A stretch of 64,000 bases of DNA. Source: Haematococcus lacustris (taxonomy: Eukaryota; Chlorophyta; Chlorophyceae; Chlamydomonadales; Haematococcaceae). Below the pieces are notes generated by a model. The model ran no database searches. It saw nothing but the letters and a program-made list of their open reading frames with translations, and was not told the DNA's origin. The translations under genes and the position numbers were made by a program. Within the stretch, counting starts at the first letter, position 1; each line of letters opens with the position of its first letter. Shown here in pieces: positions 46,960 through 59,183 of the stretch. The stretch lies in NCBI GenBank assembly GCA_030144725.1, contig JASKMD010000030.1, positions 6,062,502 through 6,126,501 on the forward strand, in the 5' to 3' direction.

Positions 46960-49900
46960 TCACCGCCCACCCCTTTTCCCGGGCCTCCCAGCCTGCCTGT
47001 GAGGGCGGGGCTGGTCGCAGGCCACTGCCCGCAGCAGCCTGCGCGCCCACGACGTCAGCCGGCTGCGCTTCACAGTCCCTTGTAGGCTAGGGCCAGCAGG
47101 GGGTGGGACCCCCCCACCCTGCTGGACGCTCCCTGCCTCCCCTCCCAGCGGGTCGCCCCCCACCCCCTGCCGCTGCCTGAGTACCAGCAAAGCTGCTCCG
47201 CTGCTTGGTGCACCCTCCGCTGCTGTGGCAAGGTGGCCTGTGGGAGGGGCAGCAGCCTGGGGCTCTGCAGTCAGCCGCACGCTGCTGTTGAGGCACCTGC
47301 TGCTGCTGCTGCTGCTGCTGCCTGGCAGCCCAGCAGCAGCACAGCCCTGAGCTGGCTCTGGGGTAAGACCGTGGGGGGTGACCCGGCAAGCTTGGCGGAG
47401 CAGCATGGAGCGCGTGGATTGTTGCATGTGCTGCAGCATGGGCGAGGGGTAAAGGGCAACAGGGCCCCCATGGGCAACCCCAGGGGGCCCTTGGCCAGGG
47501 CTGGTGGCAGGGCGGGCGGGCGTAGCAGTCACGGGGCAGAGGCCGGGGGCCGGCACATCTTGACTCAGCCCTTGGCACGCCCTGTCAGTCAAGCTGGGCC
47601 GGGCAGCAGCGGGGAATGCGTGGGAAGGGGAGGCGGGGAGGGGCATGGCCAGGCTCTTATGCCTGGGGCTGGCCTGCCTGGCTTGCCCTGGGACGCTCCC
47701 AGGCTGCGGGAGGCTGAGCGTGCTTGACTTCTCAGCCTCGCCAGCAGCTTGGTTAGTTGAGCCTAACCCGCTGCTGTTCTCGCTTGCACGCCGGGGGTGG
47801 CTCGGCGCTGACCTCATCACGGATGCAAGGCAGGGTGACGTGCGTAGCAGTAAAGTGCTATCTGTAGCGGAGCATGCGACCTCCGCGGCTGCTGCGATGT
47901 CCAAGGCGGATCCGGCATCCGCCTCGACCTCCGCGGTTGTGCTCGCGCTGTCGTCGTTGTCCGAGGCCGCGGGCATGTTTCCGAGGCCGCGGGCATGTGT
48001 GACCGCGGGGTGACGAGATAGCATGCCCGCCAGCGTCAGCTCGCTGTCGCCGTCGCTGCCATCCGCGCTGCCCACCGCGCTGCATGCCAGCGCCAAAGAG
48101 GGGTTGTTGTGCACGAGCCACACTTGAGCTGCTGACGTCAGCGATGTGGATGTAGACGTGGAAGTCAGCGTTGGAGCCGCAGCAGCGGCAGGACCTGAGG
48201 AGCCACTGGCGCTGGAGCGCTGCGGAAGGAGGGTGAGGAGCCCCGGGGAGCGGAGGTGGCCGCTACCGCCTAGACGCGCTCCCGGCGTCCTGGCCGCAGA
48301 GAATCCTGCCACCGACTCATCCTTAAGTATTTGGGTTCGAGTCAAAGAGGGTTTGGGTTGAGTTGACGCCTCGTCGACCGGCACACCCTTGCTCGGCGAC
48401 GGAAGCTGGCTGGCAGCTGGCACTGGTTGCGCTGCGACTGGCGCGACCGGACGGGACATGGCTGCGGCGGGCCAGGCCGACGGCGGCGTCGCCAGCGCCT
48501 GAGCAGGGTGATGCAAAGGCTTGCACTGGCGATGGGTGAGCTGCGAGGAAGCTGCAGGTGGGAGGTCAGCAGAGAAGGTGGCTGAGGCAATTTCAGCAGT
48601 GGGAGGAAGCGGCTTGCCCAGCAGTGTCCCAGCCTGCCGTCCAGCTGCTAAGGGAGGTACCCCTACCCCTACCCCTGACGTTTCCTGGCGGCCCCCTGCC
48701 TGGGCCTTTGAAGCAGAGCAGGGGGCCCCTCCCGCACCCTCTGGCCGCCCTGCTGCCTGGACCCCTGCGCCGTGCTGCGCCTTGGTCTGCTCCGTATAGG
48801 CCATGCAAACCATGGGCTGTGGCAAGGGTGGCAGGGAGGGGGAGGGGGAGGGGGAGGCGGAGGCAGAGGCGGAGGCGGAGGGGGAGGGGGAGGGTGCGGC
48901 GGAGGTGGAGGAGTGGGGGTTGGAAGTGAGGGTGGAGGGGGAGGGGGGCCTGGGGGTTGTGGCTCTTGGCTGAGGTGGCATGGAGTGTGGGGCAGTGGAC
49001 ATGGGTGTTCTGCGGGAGCGCCGCACCTCACAGACCTCAGCCTGCACCAGGCATAGCAGCAGGGACTGAGGCAGCGGCAGCAGCAGGGGGGGGGGTCAGG
49101 GTCAGGATCAGGGTCAGGGTCAGGGTCAGGGTCAGGGTCAGGGTCAGAAGGAGATGGTCGGGGTCAGGGCCCCTGCAAGGAGCCTGCCACCCCCCAGCAA
49201 CACCTTAGCACCGCCAGGGCCAGGGCCAGAGCCGGGGCAGGAGCCTCAAAAGCAGGAGTGGGGGCAATCAGAGATAGGGGCAGGGGTAGGGGCCTCAGTG
49301 GCAGGGGGAGAGGCCCCCCTCACCCTCTGCAGATGCCTATAACTCACTGCAGGCACACCCCATCCCCCTTCTGCCTACTCACCAACAGCACCTCCATCGC
49401 CCAAGCACAAGCCCTGTCCATCCTGCTGCTCAGCAGGCCCCTCGGGGCTGCGGCCAGCTGCAGCCTCTCCTGCTCCGACAGCACCAGCTGCAGCAGCGCC
49501 AGCAGGGAGGCTGCCAGGTCAGGGTGGCTGCGCTTCAGCATGCTCAGCAGCGCTTTGTCAACATCCTCCTCAGCATTGCTGCTGCTGCTGCCGCTGCTGC
49601 TGCCGATGCTGCCATAGCTGGTGATGCCCAGGTCGTCCGTCTGGCAGGCCTTGCTGTGCTGCACTACCAGCTTGATCAAACTGTGGACACCCCCTCCAGG
49701 AGCTGTCCTAGCCTTCTCCAGCCTGCCACTGCTGCTGCCGCTGCCACCGCTGCCACCGCTGCTGTTGCGGCTGTGGCCATTCCCATTGCCCAGCATATGG
49801 CCCGACCATGACCTGCCCGGCAGTTGACCGGCCTGCTTGCCCTCACCCACAATGGGTTGTGCCGGCTCTCCACACTCCCCTTCCCCTGCCACCCCTCCCT

Positions 49901-52900
49901 CCTCCCGCCTTCTAGTCTGTCCTGTCTTGGTCACTTCCACAGCGCTTCCCAAGTTTGGCAACAGCACACTGCTGGAAGCTGGGGTGCCTTCATCGATGCG
50001 AGGACAGGCCTGGCTGCTGCGTGCACCTGGCTGTCCTTCTCCATCAGGGCCCAAAAGAACACCAGAACCTGCTCCTGCCGGGGTTTGAACCCTGGTCTGG
50101 GGTCTCTGGGGAGGCCCTCGCTGCATGAGGGAGCTGGCGGAGCAGTGGGTGCGTGCGGGCGTGGGCATGGGCTGAGCCCCACCCAGGCCCCTGCCGCTGG
50201 TTGCGGCCTCTCCACCCCACCCAGCCCCAGGGTGTGCCCCTGCTCTGACTGCGACTTCCGCAGCGGCAGCAGCGACCGCTGAGCCGGCGGCAGCGATGAG
50301 GTGCAGAGGGGGTGGGGCGGGGGGCCGGGCGCCTGCGCTTACACTTCTCATGAGGAAGGGGCCGGGGTGGGTGGCGGTGGGGTGGGGTGAAGAGCTGGGT
50401 TGCCAGCGCTGCTGCACCAGGGCTGGGGCGGAGGAGTGTGGGAGGGGCAAGGAGGGGGCGGGGGCAAGTGGGGGACGGGTGGCAGTGGGGCAGGCAGGGC
50501 TGGCTGCCGGTGCTGTGTCTGGCTGGTTAGGGGCAGCAGGCAGGGGTGGAAGGGGGCAAGGCAGCAGGGGGCTGGCTGTACACCATCCCACTTCAGCTGC
50601 TGCTGCTGCTGCTGCAGGAGGTGGAGGAGGAGGGGTGGCAGGGCTCCCCAGCCGGCTCTGGTCCCAGGGCAGGCGTGGCAAGGCGGCGGACGTGTTGGCA
50701 GAGCCTGTGTCCAGGTCAAAGGAGCAGCGCTGCACCTGGATCAGTGCAGCGGGGGCAGGGCTGGAGGGGTGGTGAGGGTCAGAACCAGGGCTGGGGCCAG
50801 GGCTGCGGTTGGACATTGGCTGGCCTGCAGGCCTTGCACGGAGGGGGTCATCCACGGCTTGCTGGACCTCTGGTACAGAAATTGCTGGTGGCAGCCTCTC
50901 CTGCCGTGCTTGGGGCAGGGGTAGTGACAGCTGCTGCTGCTGCTGCTGCTGCTGTGTAGGGCTTATGCAGGTCAGGGGCACGGACAGCTGCTGGCAGGCC
51001 AGCAGCCAGTGGTGCCGCATGACGTGGCGGTACTGGGGCTGCGGCAGCAGCTGCATCACCGCCTGCTGCTCTGCCCAGCTCCGTACCCCATGCAGCAGCT
51101 GGCTGGTAAGGCTCTCTGTGGGTTGTCGGGTCTGGCGGCTGGGAGGAGGCTGAGGCGGGCGGGTGTGACCAGGGTGGCTGGTGTGACCTGGTCTTTGAGT
51201 GACCCCAGGAGGGGGAGTGTGACCCAGGCGACCCAGGCGGTGGGTGTGATCAGGTAGGCTGGGGCGGCTGTTAGTTGAGGGGGAGCCAGGGTTAAGGACA
51301 GGCCGGGAAGGGGAGGAGGAGGAGCAGGGGGAGGAGGGGAGGGAGGGGGAGGGGGTTGCAGAGGGACTGCAATGAGGAGCGTGGGCTCTGGTGGAGAAGG
51401 TCTGCTGGCGGCTGAGGGGGGGAGGCAGGGGTGCGAGGCCACGGTGCAGGGAGGGAGGTGGGACTGGGGTGGGGCTGGGGCTGAGGCTAGGGTCAGCGGC
51501 AGAGCTGGGTGACGAGGCGGAAAGGGGGCCAAGAGCAGGCACAGGTGCAGGGGCCCTGGCAGGGGGGTGGTGCGCGCTGTGGGTGTGTGGATGGTCCTTT
51601 GCCAGGGGTGAGTCCTGGGGGATTGCAGCTGGCCTGGGGCTGGGTGGGGCCCCTCCCTGGGTCTGTGGGGCAAGCCAGTGCTGGCAGCGCATGGCGGGTG
51701 GCAGCTCAAACTGCGCCATCAGGGCCTGGCCTTGGGGGTCTTGTGTAGGGGCAGGGCCTGGGCATGCACCTGCGCCTAGGGTGGTGCCGGCAGTAGGAGG
51801 GGACGGTGGGGTGGCCAGGCTCCTGAAAGGCCCCTGCTGCTGCTGTGTGAGGACAGCGGGTGCCCTGCCGGGGTCAGGGTCAGCTCGCTTTGGTGATCCC
51901 AGGCTGAGCCCCCTGGCCCCTGGCTGCGGGGTTGGGGTCCCCTGACCTGTGCTGCCTGCAGCGTCATGCACCGGGTCACCCCGCACCCCCTCAGCAGGCT
52001 GAGGCCCGGACCCACCCGCACTGCCCACAGCCTGGGCGGGGCCAGCGGCAGGCCCTGCCACCAGCCTCCTGGCCTGCCCCACACACTGCCCAGCCCTGGG
52101 CAGCAGCTGGGTGTCTGGGGGCAAGCTAGGGGGGCTGTGGACCGCCTTGCCGGCCGTGCCGGGCTGGGGACCTCCCCCCTCGGTGCCCCCTGCTGCCGCC
52201 GCTGCTGCTGCTGCTGCTGCTGCAGCAGGCCGCCTGTCTGGGTCGGGCTGGGAATCAGAGTCTGGTCTGCCTGGGCTGGGTGGGGTGAGGGCGGGTGTGC
52301 TGGGGTGTGGAGGGGGTGCTGAGCTGTCGGGCGTGGAGCAGGGGCGGGGTGCTGCAGCCCCCTGCGATCCAGAAGGGTGGCCAGGTGGGGTGGCCAGGAG
52401 GTTATGCTGGGCGGGGGAGAGGTGCAGGTTGGGGGTGGCCTGAGCTGCTTGCTCCCTTGTGTTGGGTGAAGCATGGGCGGCACTGAGACTGAGGGCTACG
52501 CTGCCACACTGCCCCTCCAGCTGCTCCAGCCTTGCCTCAGGGCCCTCCTGCCCCTGACCTACATGCAGCTGTCCCTCCTGCTCCTCCTGCGTCCCACTCT
52601 GAGCCTGTACCTGGCTTGGCTGCCTCTCACTCTTACTCTGCGCCTGTCTCTGGTCTAACTGTGTTCCTGCCTGCTGCAGTTGCAGCTCTAGCTTTGACGT
52701 TGAGGCGCTGCAGTCAGCGAGGGTCCAGCTGCTGGGCCGGCCCAGCTGCTGCACCTGACCAGCATGTCCGCTGACAGCCCCTCTGGGCAGCAAGCTGCTG
52801 AGCTGCCGGACACTGTCGAATCTGCTCCCTGCCTGGCCTGGCCTGCTGCCCGCCACTGAGCTGCTGCCAGCTGCCTGCGGCAGGCTGCCGGCTCCGCTGC

Positions 52901-53993
52901 CACTGACCCTGCTGGGTAGCGGAGGGCGGGGGGGAAGCAAGGAGGTGTACGGGGAAGGGGAGGCTGAAGCGCTGGGTCTTGCCCAGATGGGTGGGGTGGG
53001 GCAGGGAGGGCACTGGAGGTACGGGGGGGAGGAAGAGCCCGCAGCCCCCTGCACCTGGCCCCATCCCCCTTGGCCTCCAGCCACAGCAGCAGGAGCAGCA
53101 GCAGGAGCAGCAGCAGGAGCAGCAGGCCCCGCCTCACTCTTGCTGGTTGCGAACGACTCCTGGCAGCTGCCCCGCCCCTGCCGGCAGGAAGCAGCCAGCT
53201 GGGACTCAGTGCTGCCAACCCTCTCCCTTGGAGTACCTGGCGTTTGGATGCCGGGTGTGGAGGGTGGGCGCACGGGATGGGATGAGCTCAGAACTAGCCA
53301 GCTGGGAGCACTCGCAGTGCTGGGAGGCAGGTCAGGCGGGGCAGTGATGAGCTTGTCGGACACACCCGGTGCCGGCGCCGGATGCCGGGTGAGGACGCCG
53401 CTGCTGTTCCGCGACGTCGCGATAGGCGACGAGGTTGTCATAACGCCGGTCCCCCAGGAAGTGTGATCCGAAAGCAGAGGCACGGACAAGCCATCCGCAG
53501 GCCCGTCACTGCTGCTCACGGACTGCCGCAAGATAAGCGCAGCGTCATAGCCGCCCGCATCGGCCGGCAGCTCCGCGACGGCCTGCCGCTGCCGCTGCAG
53601 CATTTCGACCCGCGGCGAACCGTGCTGGCGCAGCAGCTGCGTGTAAATCTTGCGCGGTTGCCAGCCAGTCAGCTGCTCCATGCTCTGTTGATCTGGCGCG
53701 TTGTCCTTGTCACGCTCTCTAGCTTTGAAGAAAGGAAGGGAGCTGGCAGCAGGTTCCCCTCCCTCAGGTTGTGCATACAGCTGCGTCTGAGGGCCTGCGT
53801 TGTGGCGGTGTGCGGATGGCACGATAGGAGGGGTGAGGGCTGTGGGCCATTCGGCCATGTCCTCCTCACACGAGCTCTGGCGGCTGGGAGCTGGGCTGGA
53901 TGACTGGCAAGACATGGAGTGGCGCATGGTACGCTGCGAGCAGACAAGCAGCAATAGGTCAGGCAGGTAGGCTTGCATGAAAACAACGTGCAA
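46960..53993 (-). CDS. Giant proline/serine-rich disordered protein, unknown function
   Basis: Two long exons join in phase 0: 53993 (or downstream of an acceptor near 53934) to 49383, and 49041-46960, about 2230 aa. Composition is dominated by Pro, Ser, Ala, Gln and Gly with several poly-Ala and poly-Gln runs. Less biased parts are near the N-terminus (IYTQLLRQHGSPRVEMLQRQ), in the middle (WAEQQAVMQLLPQPQYRHVM) and before the intron (DVDKALLSMLKRSHPDLAAS, then a Leu-rich helix). The C-terminus is basic (RLTSWARRLLRAVACDQPRP). No catalytic domain was recognised. TTGCTCGCAG-like acceptor sequence just before CGTACCATG suggests that an upstream exon exists; a candidate ending in a GTAAGT donor lies near 54680. 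The length of the continuous open frames (1549 and 695 codons) argues strongly that they are coding. Confidence 0.7.
49091..49147. repeat. (TCAGGG)n microsatellite
   Basis: About nine hexamers inside the single recognised intron of the giant proline-rich gene; same unit as the large array at 8738-9554. Confidence 0.92.
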
Positions 53994-54019
53994 CCTCTCC
54001 GCCCACCTCTTGGTGCTGT

Positions 54020-54345
54020 TTGGGGTGGCTTACTGCTGAGTTACAACCCTTGAAGCCCCCACAGCCCCTACAAGGCTGGGCCCAGCACTCTGTCACCCGC
54101 CCAGCCAAGGCTGATCAGGCTGCCATGCCGACCCAGCCCACCAATGCCAAGCTTACTCCGTGGGCAGACCAAGAATACAATGCTGTGCTAAACATGCAGC
54201 TCATTTGAGAGGCCATGAAAGTTGTGTTGGTGGCCAGGGCTGCTGGCAAGGGGGCCAAGGCGCCAAGGCGCCAGCTCATCAGCGGCCAGGGCTTGATTGC
54301 CAGGGCATTGGTGGCCACAGCTTGGGAGGGCAGGGGGCTATAGGG
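54020..54345 (+). pseudogene. Open frame interrupted by one in-frame stop
   Basis: Reads ADQEYNAVLNMQLI, a TGA at about 54206, then in the same frame EAMKVVLVARAAGKGAKAPR and further protein-like sequence until a stop near 54343. This looks like a once-continuous coding segment of unknown family. Confidence 0.3.
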
Positions 54346-54659
54346 CTACAAGGCTGGTACCAGCACCTGTTTACCCTCTTCCACCCAAGGCCCTGTACCC
54401 TCCTCCACCCAAGGCTCAGCAGCAGCCTGTGGCACAGTAGTATGCCCTTGTTGAGCTGTTAGCAGCTCACATCAGCACATGTTTGCCATGACCATGCTAG
54501 GCTCTAGCCCCGGCACAGGGGTTGGGCGACAATGTGTGTGTGAATGCGTACTTGCAGTGTGTGGGCACTCCGCTAACACCCCGACACAACTCGAAGTGTG
54601 TGTGGACCCTACGAGGTTCCCTGTGCGCAGGCACATGCAGCCCTCAGGGGTGATGAGCA

Positions 54660-55051
54660 ACAGGCAAAGCAACTTACCATGATCACGGCTGAGACCATGC
54701 CGGGCAGGCTTGCGCTGTCTATTGAGGAGCGTGCTGCCTCTTGCAACAACTCGAGGGTGACTACAGTGGCAAGCTCTGGTTTCAGGTGGCTGGTCTGCAT
54801 GGCGGAGGCCCCAGCAGCTCCGCTCTTACACCATGTTCGCACCGCCGCATGTACAGACCACTTACATGTTGCGGCAGCTGGCTCAATATGAGGTGCTCCG
54901 TCGAGAGCTGTGGCACTACGAACGCCGCGCCAGTGTGAGCTTGCTCGAGCGACCATCCTTCCTCAGGCATCGGCAGCCCGGAAGTGCGCTGGAAGCTTAT
55001 GAAGCTACGATGACTTGGGCACCGGTGGGCGGCATTGTAGCATCTTGCTAG
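54660..55051. other. Coding-like segment, strand ambiguous
   Basis: On the minus strand, LATVVTLELLQEAARSSIDS ends at a strong GTAAGT donor near 54678 and could be an upstream exon of the giant proline-rich gene. On the plus strand, an ATG at 54833 opens 72 codons (TYMLRQLAQYEVLRRELWHY) to a stop at 55051. Only one can be right in the overlap; I cannot decide. Confidence 0.3.
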
Positions 55052-55413
55052 TGACGAGGTTCAAAGCAGTGACTAAGGAGCCCAGCTAGCTGTATAGGTG
55101 GTTACGTCTGCGAGGAAGGGCCGATGCTGGCGCCCGGGTGAGCGCTTGCTCTGCTTTGCTTTGCATTGCAGGCCGGTTGAATGTAGTAGAGGTGAAGCGT
55201 ACCAGATGTACCAGATACCATTGAGCAACATTGCAAGCCGAGAAATACTCTCATGATGAATACACTCCATGCAATTCAACACGAAGTTCCTGTTCCTCAG
55301 GTCGTCCTGTATCCCTATCCTCCTGTGGGGCCCCTACACTTCTCCACAGGAGTCAGAGAGCGGTGTGTGTCCCTAACCTAGGTCCCTAACCCTAGGAGTC
55401 GATAAAGCCCTAC
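55052..55413. other. Gene-free stretch before the nested transposons
   Basis: No coding signal recognised. Telomere-like CCCTAA/CCCTA units at 55370-55420 border the outer transposon. Confidence 0.5.
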
Positions 55414-55467
55414 CCTACCCTCAGGCGTTCCCAACTACCTGAAAACCACCCCCCTGTGATAGGAAGC

Positions 55468-58359
55468 TCAGGCGTCCCCAACATGGGGTTGGTAATCTTC
55501 ATGCAAGTACTCGCTACAAAGTGCACCGACTTCGGTAGCGTTTGTTGCATGGGCACCTGCGAATTACTCCGCATCTACTGGCAAGCGGCGCGTTAATCCT
55601 TGCATCAGAGTCCATGCCGGCGCAAGCGATCGCGAACACACCTCAGCTGCTCATTACCGATTGTTCTAGTGGTGAGTAGTGGCACCAATGAGGGAACTCC
55701 GCCTGGCATCCAGCCGGAAGTACAATCACATTTCACGCCCCGCGAGCCTCTTGTTGGTGCAGGCGGTGTTGGAGGGCTATCGCTGGGCATGTTATGTATC
55801 GACATTGCTGCAAACGCGGGAAATGTGCGTATCTCTCTCGCCAGTCACACAAGAAAAGGGACCCTCATCCACAAAACGGCATGTTGTGAGCTGACTATTG
55901 TGATTTTCCAGACTTTCGATACATAACTCTGTTCCTTACTCAACGTCACAACTGCTGGAGAAGAAAGCATGGCAATCAGTTGATCAGGCCTGCTTGAAAT
56001 GACATTGGCGTGACCCGACTTTGCCTTGCAGGAATGATTAGCCCATCCGACCCTGCCCACTGCGGCCCCCCCACCTCCCCAGCCCAGCATCGCCTTCCTA
56101 CCTCCGCTCACCCACTCCCAACCCCAGCCCGGCCCTCCAACCCCCCCTCCCACCCCCTCCCACCCCCTCCCAGCCCCCTCACTGCCCTCCCACCCTCGCC
56201 ACCCCCTCCCAACCTCAGCCCCGCACTCCACCCCCCCTCCCACCCCCTCCCAGCCCCCCCCTTGCCCTCCCACCCCCGCTACCCCCTCCCAACCCCAACC
56301 CCCACCTCCCACCCCCCTCCCACCCCCTCCCACCCCCCTCCCACCCCCTCCCAGCCCTCCCCCTGCCCTCCCACCCCTGCCAACCCCTTCCAATCCCAGC
56401 CCCCTCCTCCACCCACCTCCCCCTCCCTCCTTGTCCCGGCCCTAGCAAGCTATCTATAGGCTGGGCTGGGCTGGGCTGGGCTGGGCTGGGCTGGGCTGCA
56501 ATGTTGATCATGCTTTGTGCATGCAGATCAGCTACGACGAGCCGAAGGGATCCACGTGCAGTTTGATGGCTGCACATGCAAGAAGCATGGCAAGGTGCTC
56601 GTCATCAGAGTGACTGCTGCTGTGCCCAAGGGTGCAAGCCCCGTAACGGGTGCAGGTTCAGATTTGACAAGAGCAGCTGGCCAGCATCAGCGACTCACCG
56701 CCCAGATCACAGACGTGTTGGCCATCGTCCCCCTCCCTTGTGCCACAGCTGAGGCCCACGTCAAGGTCATCCTGCGCGAGCTTGAACGCAATGGTCTGCA
56801 GGGTGCCCGCATTGTTAGCATGACAGCGGACAGCGCATTTGTCAACATGGGGGGTCACAGCGGAGTGATCGCACAGCTCAATGATGTGCTCATGCCGTTG
56901 CAGAACACAGCCATCCGCGCACAGCCCTGCTACAGCCATGGCCTTCACAACACCCTCCTGGCAGGGTTGACAGCTCTAGGTGCCGGCATCAAGGCAGCAA
57001 TTGAGGACATAGCCAGCCTCTTGGCTCAGCATTGGGGTGAGCTAACCTTGGCTAGGTCAGGTGCCAAGCCTGAGACTCCTTGTGACACGCGGTGGGTTAG
57101 CTACACCACAGCTTCTGCATCGGTGCTCCGTGTATGGCGGCTTGCCGGGGAGGCTGTGGCACGTGTGGTGGAGGGCCAGAGGGAGCGGTCCCCACCCTGG
57201 GCGGTCACGCTCAGTGGCTACTTCAAGGACACTGACCTGCTGCTGAAGATTTGCGTGGTGGCGGTAGTGGGCATGTCTCTGCTTCAGCCGGAACTCCTGT
57301 GGGCAAGTCAGCATGATGGCTTGCATGCTTTCGAGCTGTACCGGCATACCCAAGATGTGCAGACCAGCTTATCACAGACGTGGACCAGCAGCTCGCAGCT
57401 CTTGTTAGACATGCGATGCCAGTTGCAGCACTTGGCGCCAGCTCAGCAGCGGCAGCAGCAGGAGCAACAACTGCTCGCCTACTTGCAGCTGCATTGCCAG
57501 GCCATGTCAAGCTACTACGAACAGCACGTCTTGAGGGATCATGAGGGCCAGCATAGACTTGCAGCAGCATATGCTCTGACCTATGATGGGCGCGATTACA
57601 GCCACACCACTGTCGAGGAGGCTAACAAGCTATCTGTCAGGGAGCTGCAAGCTTACCTTCGCTTCCACCAGCAGGAGGTCATGAAAGGGTGGTTGAAGCT
57701 CAAGCTGAAGGGTCTTGTCATGGCTCATGTTCGCAACACAGTAGCCGCCCTGCATGGGGATGAGCTGGGGGCAGCAGCAGGTGCTGGTGTGGGTGCCGCC
57801 CCTGACCCTCCCCCCCCTCCTGCTGCACCCCCCTGGCAGCAGCTGGCAGCAAGTGCTAGTGCAGCCCTAGGGTTGCTCACCCCTCCACTTGTTGCTGCAC
57901 CTGAGGAGCAGCAGGGGACAACAACGGAGATGAGCACGAGCTCGACACGCAAGCGCAAGGCGGGCATGAGGGATCGGACCCAACCTACCCAGCAAGGTAA
58001 CAAAGCAATGGCCTACACACCTTGTACTGCTCAGTTGCATCTGTTTGGCATGCCGTGATGACCGTTTTTTCTGCGGCGACTGTCCCTGACTGTTTGCAGG
58101 GGCTAATGGGCCACGTCGGTCGCGGCGGTCGATCGCGGCGAGGCCCGCATGAGCAATACACGCATGAATTTGAATGTTGATATTTGAGCCGCCAGTGCGC
58201 TCAACACAATGCACGGGAATTAGTTAAACACGCTTCACCCCGTAGCTGACAGAGTGCTCTATCCAGGGATGTGCGTAGCATAATTAGAGACCACGTGGCT
58301 GGGACGCGGCGTCGTTTTGATTACCAGGGGTTGGTTTTCTGTTAGTTGGGGACACCTGA
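55468..58359 (+). mobile_element. Inner, apparently complete DNA transposon (2.9 kb)
   Basis: Left end TCAGGCGTCCCCAAC and right end complement TCAGGTGTCCCCAAC differ at one of 15 positions. The 7-bp direct repeat AGGAAGC lies at 55461-55467 and 58360-58366. It sits inside the outer element close to that element's left end. It encodes a transposase in its own orientation (55615-58152), so it may be autonomous. Subterminal sequences are shared with the outer element and the 16520-17723 copy. Confidence 0.88.
55615..58152 (+). CDS. Transposase, RNase H-like/hAT-like fold suggested
   Basis: Would bind the element ends and catalyse excision and integration in the nucleus. Probable exons: 55615-55673 (MPAQAIANTPQLLITDCSS before GTGAGT), an intermediate exon within about 55680-55826, the main exon from the acceptor before 56523 to about 57993, and a last exon 58100-58152 (ANGPRRSRRSIAARPA, stop). 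Without the last splice the main frame stops at 58058. Motifs suggestive of hAT-type transposases: ARIVSMTADSAFVNMGG (possible catalytic Asp), QPCYSHGLHNTLLAGL and PCDTRWVSYTTASA. The C-terminal part (YLRFHQQEVMKGW, then STRKRKAG) is paralogous to the minus-strand remnant at 59183-58545. The 7-bp duplication is not the 8 bp typical of hAT, so the superfamily remains open. Confidence 0.75.
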
Positions 58360-58544
58360 AGGAAGCCCGTATCTCCGCAGCCACTCAGTGAAAATATATG
58401 TAAACAGTGCTTTAAACAGAGGAGACTCAAAGCTACGAGATGGCAGACGCAGCATAAACTGTCTCGCTCTCAGCGGTGCTCAGTGCCTGCCCAAAGATCG
58501 ACATTTGAATTCAAGCGATTTTGCCTCATGCGAGGCGCGCCACA

Positions 58545-59183
58545 CTAGCACGCTTCGCCACACCGTTGTTGCTGGCACCTGCAACGCAAAGCAGCAGTCG
58601 GAACATGATTTGCTTTTGGCATGTGGACGCGACGACGGCAGTCGTGACGACTGGATACCACTATCAGCTTTTGGAGCTGCTGCTGGCGCAAGTGCATTAC
58701 CGGCTGCTCTACTACGCTTAACAAGGTGCTAGGTGCAGTACGGTGTGGTGTCTCACCTTGCTTTGCTGCCCTCGACTTGTTAGCTGCAGGTGCCTCACGC
58801 TTACGTGACGTGCTTGCCGCTGCCAGCTGTTGCTGCTGCTGAGGGGGTGCACCAGCAGGCACAGCCAGCTCAGGGATGGTGCCTGCAGGTGTCAGCTGTT
58901 GCTGAGGGGGCGCAACTGCGGCGAGCTTCCCACGGATGTGGGTGCACACGTGGCTCTGTAGCTTGGGTACCCTCCAGCTCGTGTGTACCTCCTGCTTGTG
59001 AAACTGGAGGTAGGACTGAGGCTGCTTTTCTGTCAGCATGTGTACCTTGTAAGGGGTCAATCTTTTCACATACAAACCCAATGATTGAGTTTCATAGTAC
59101 CACGGACGCGTTAGTGAGTATGCTATAAAAAGTCTGTGTGAGGTCAGGCTGTTTGCAATGGTGCAAAACATAAAGCGGATCAT
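58545..59183 (-). pseudogene. C-terminal transposase remnant of the outer transposon
   Basis: Aligns with the end of the inner transposase: YLQFHKQEVHTSWRVPKLQ against YLRFHQQEVMKGWLKLKLK, and ASTSRKREAPAANKSRAAKQ against the Ser/Thr-Arg-Lys-rich tail. Both stop matching at the same Gln-Gly/Lys-Gln-Gly followed by a splice donor. The N-terminal two thirds and the presumed catalytic region are missing. The reading direction matches the minus orientation of the outer element. Confidence 0.7.

Noticed and set aside
50070..50100. Second T-loop-like motif (GGGTTTGAACCC)
   Set aside because: It lies inside the long proline-rich coding frame and lacks other tRNA arms.
56040..56460. Pro-rich protein exon of the transposase
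   Set aside because: The stretch is a CCCCCTCCCA-type simple repeat within the probable intron before the main transposase exon.
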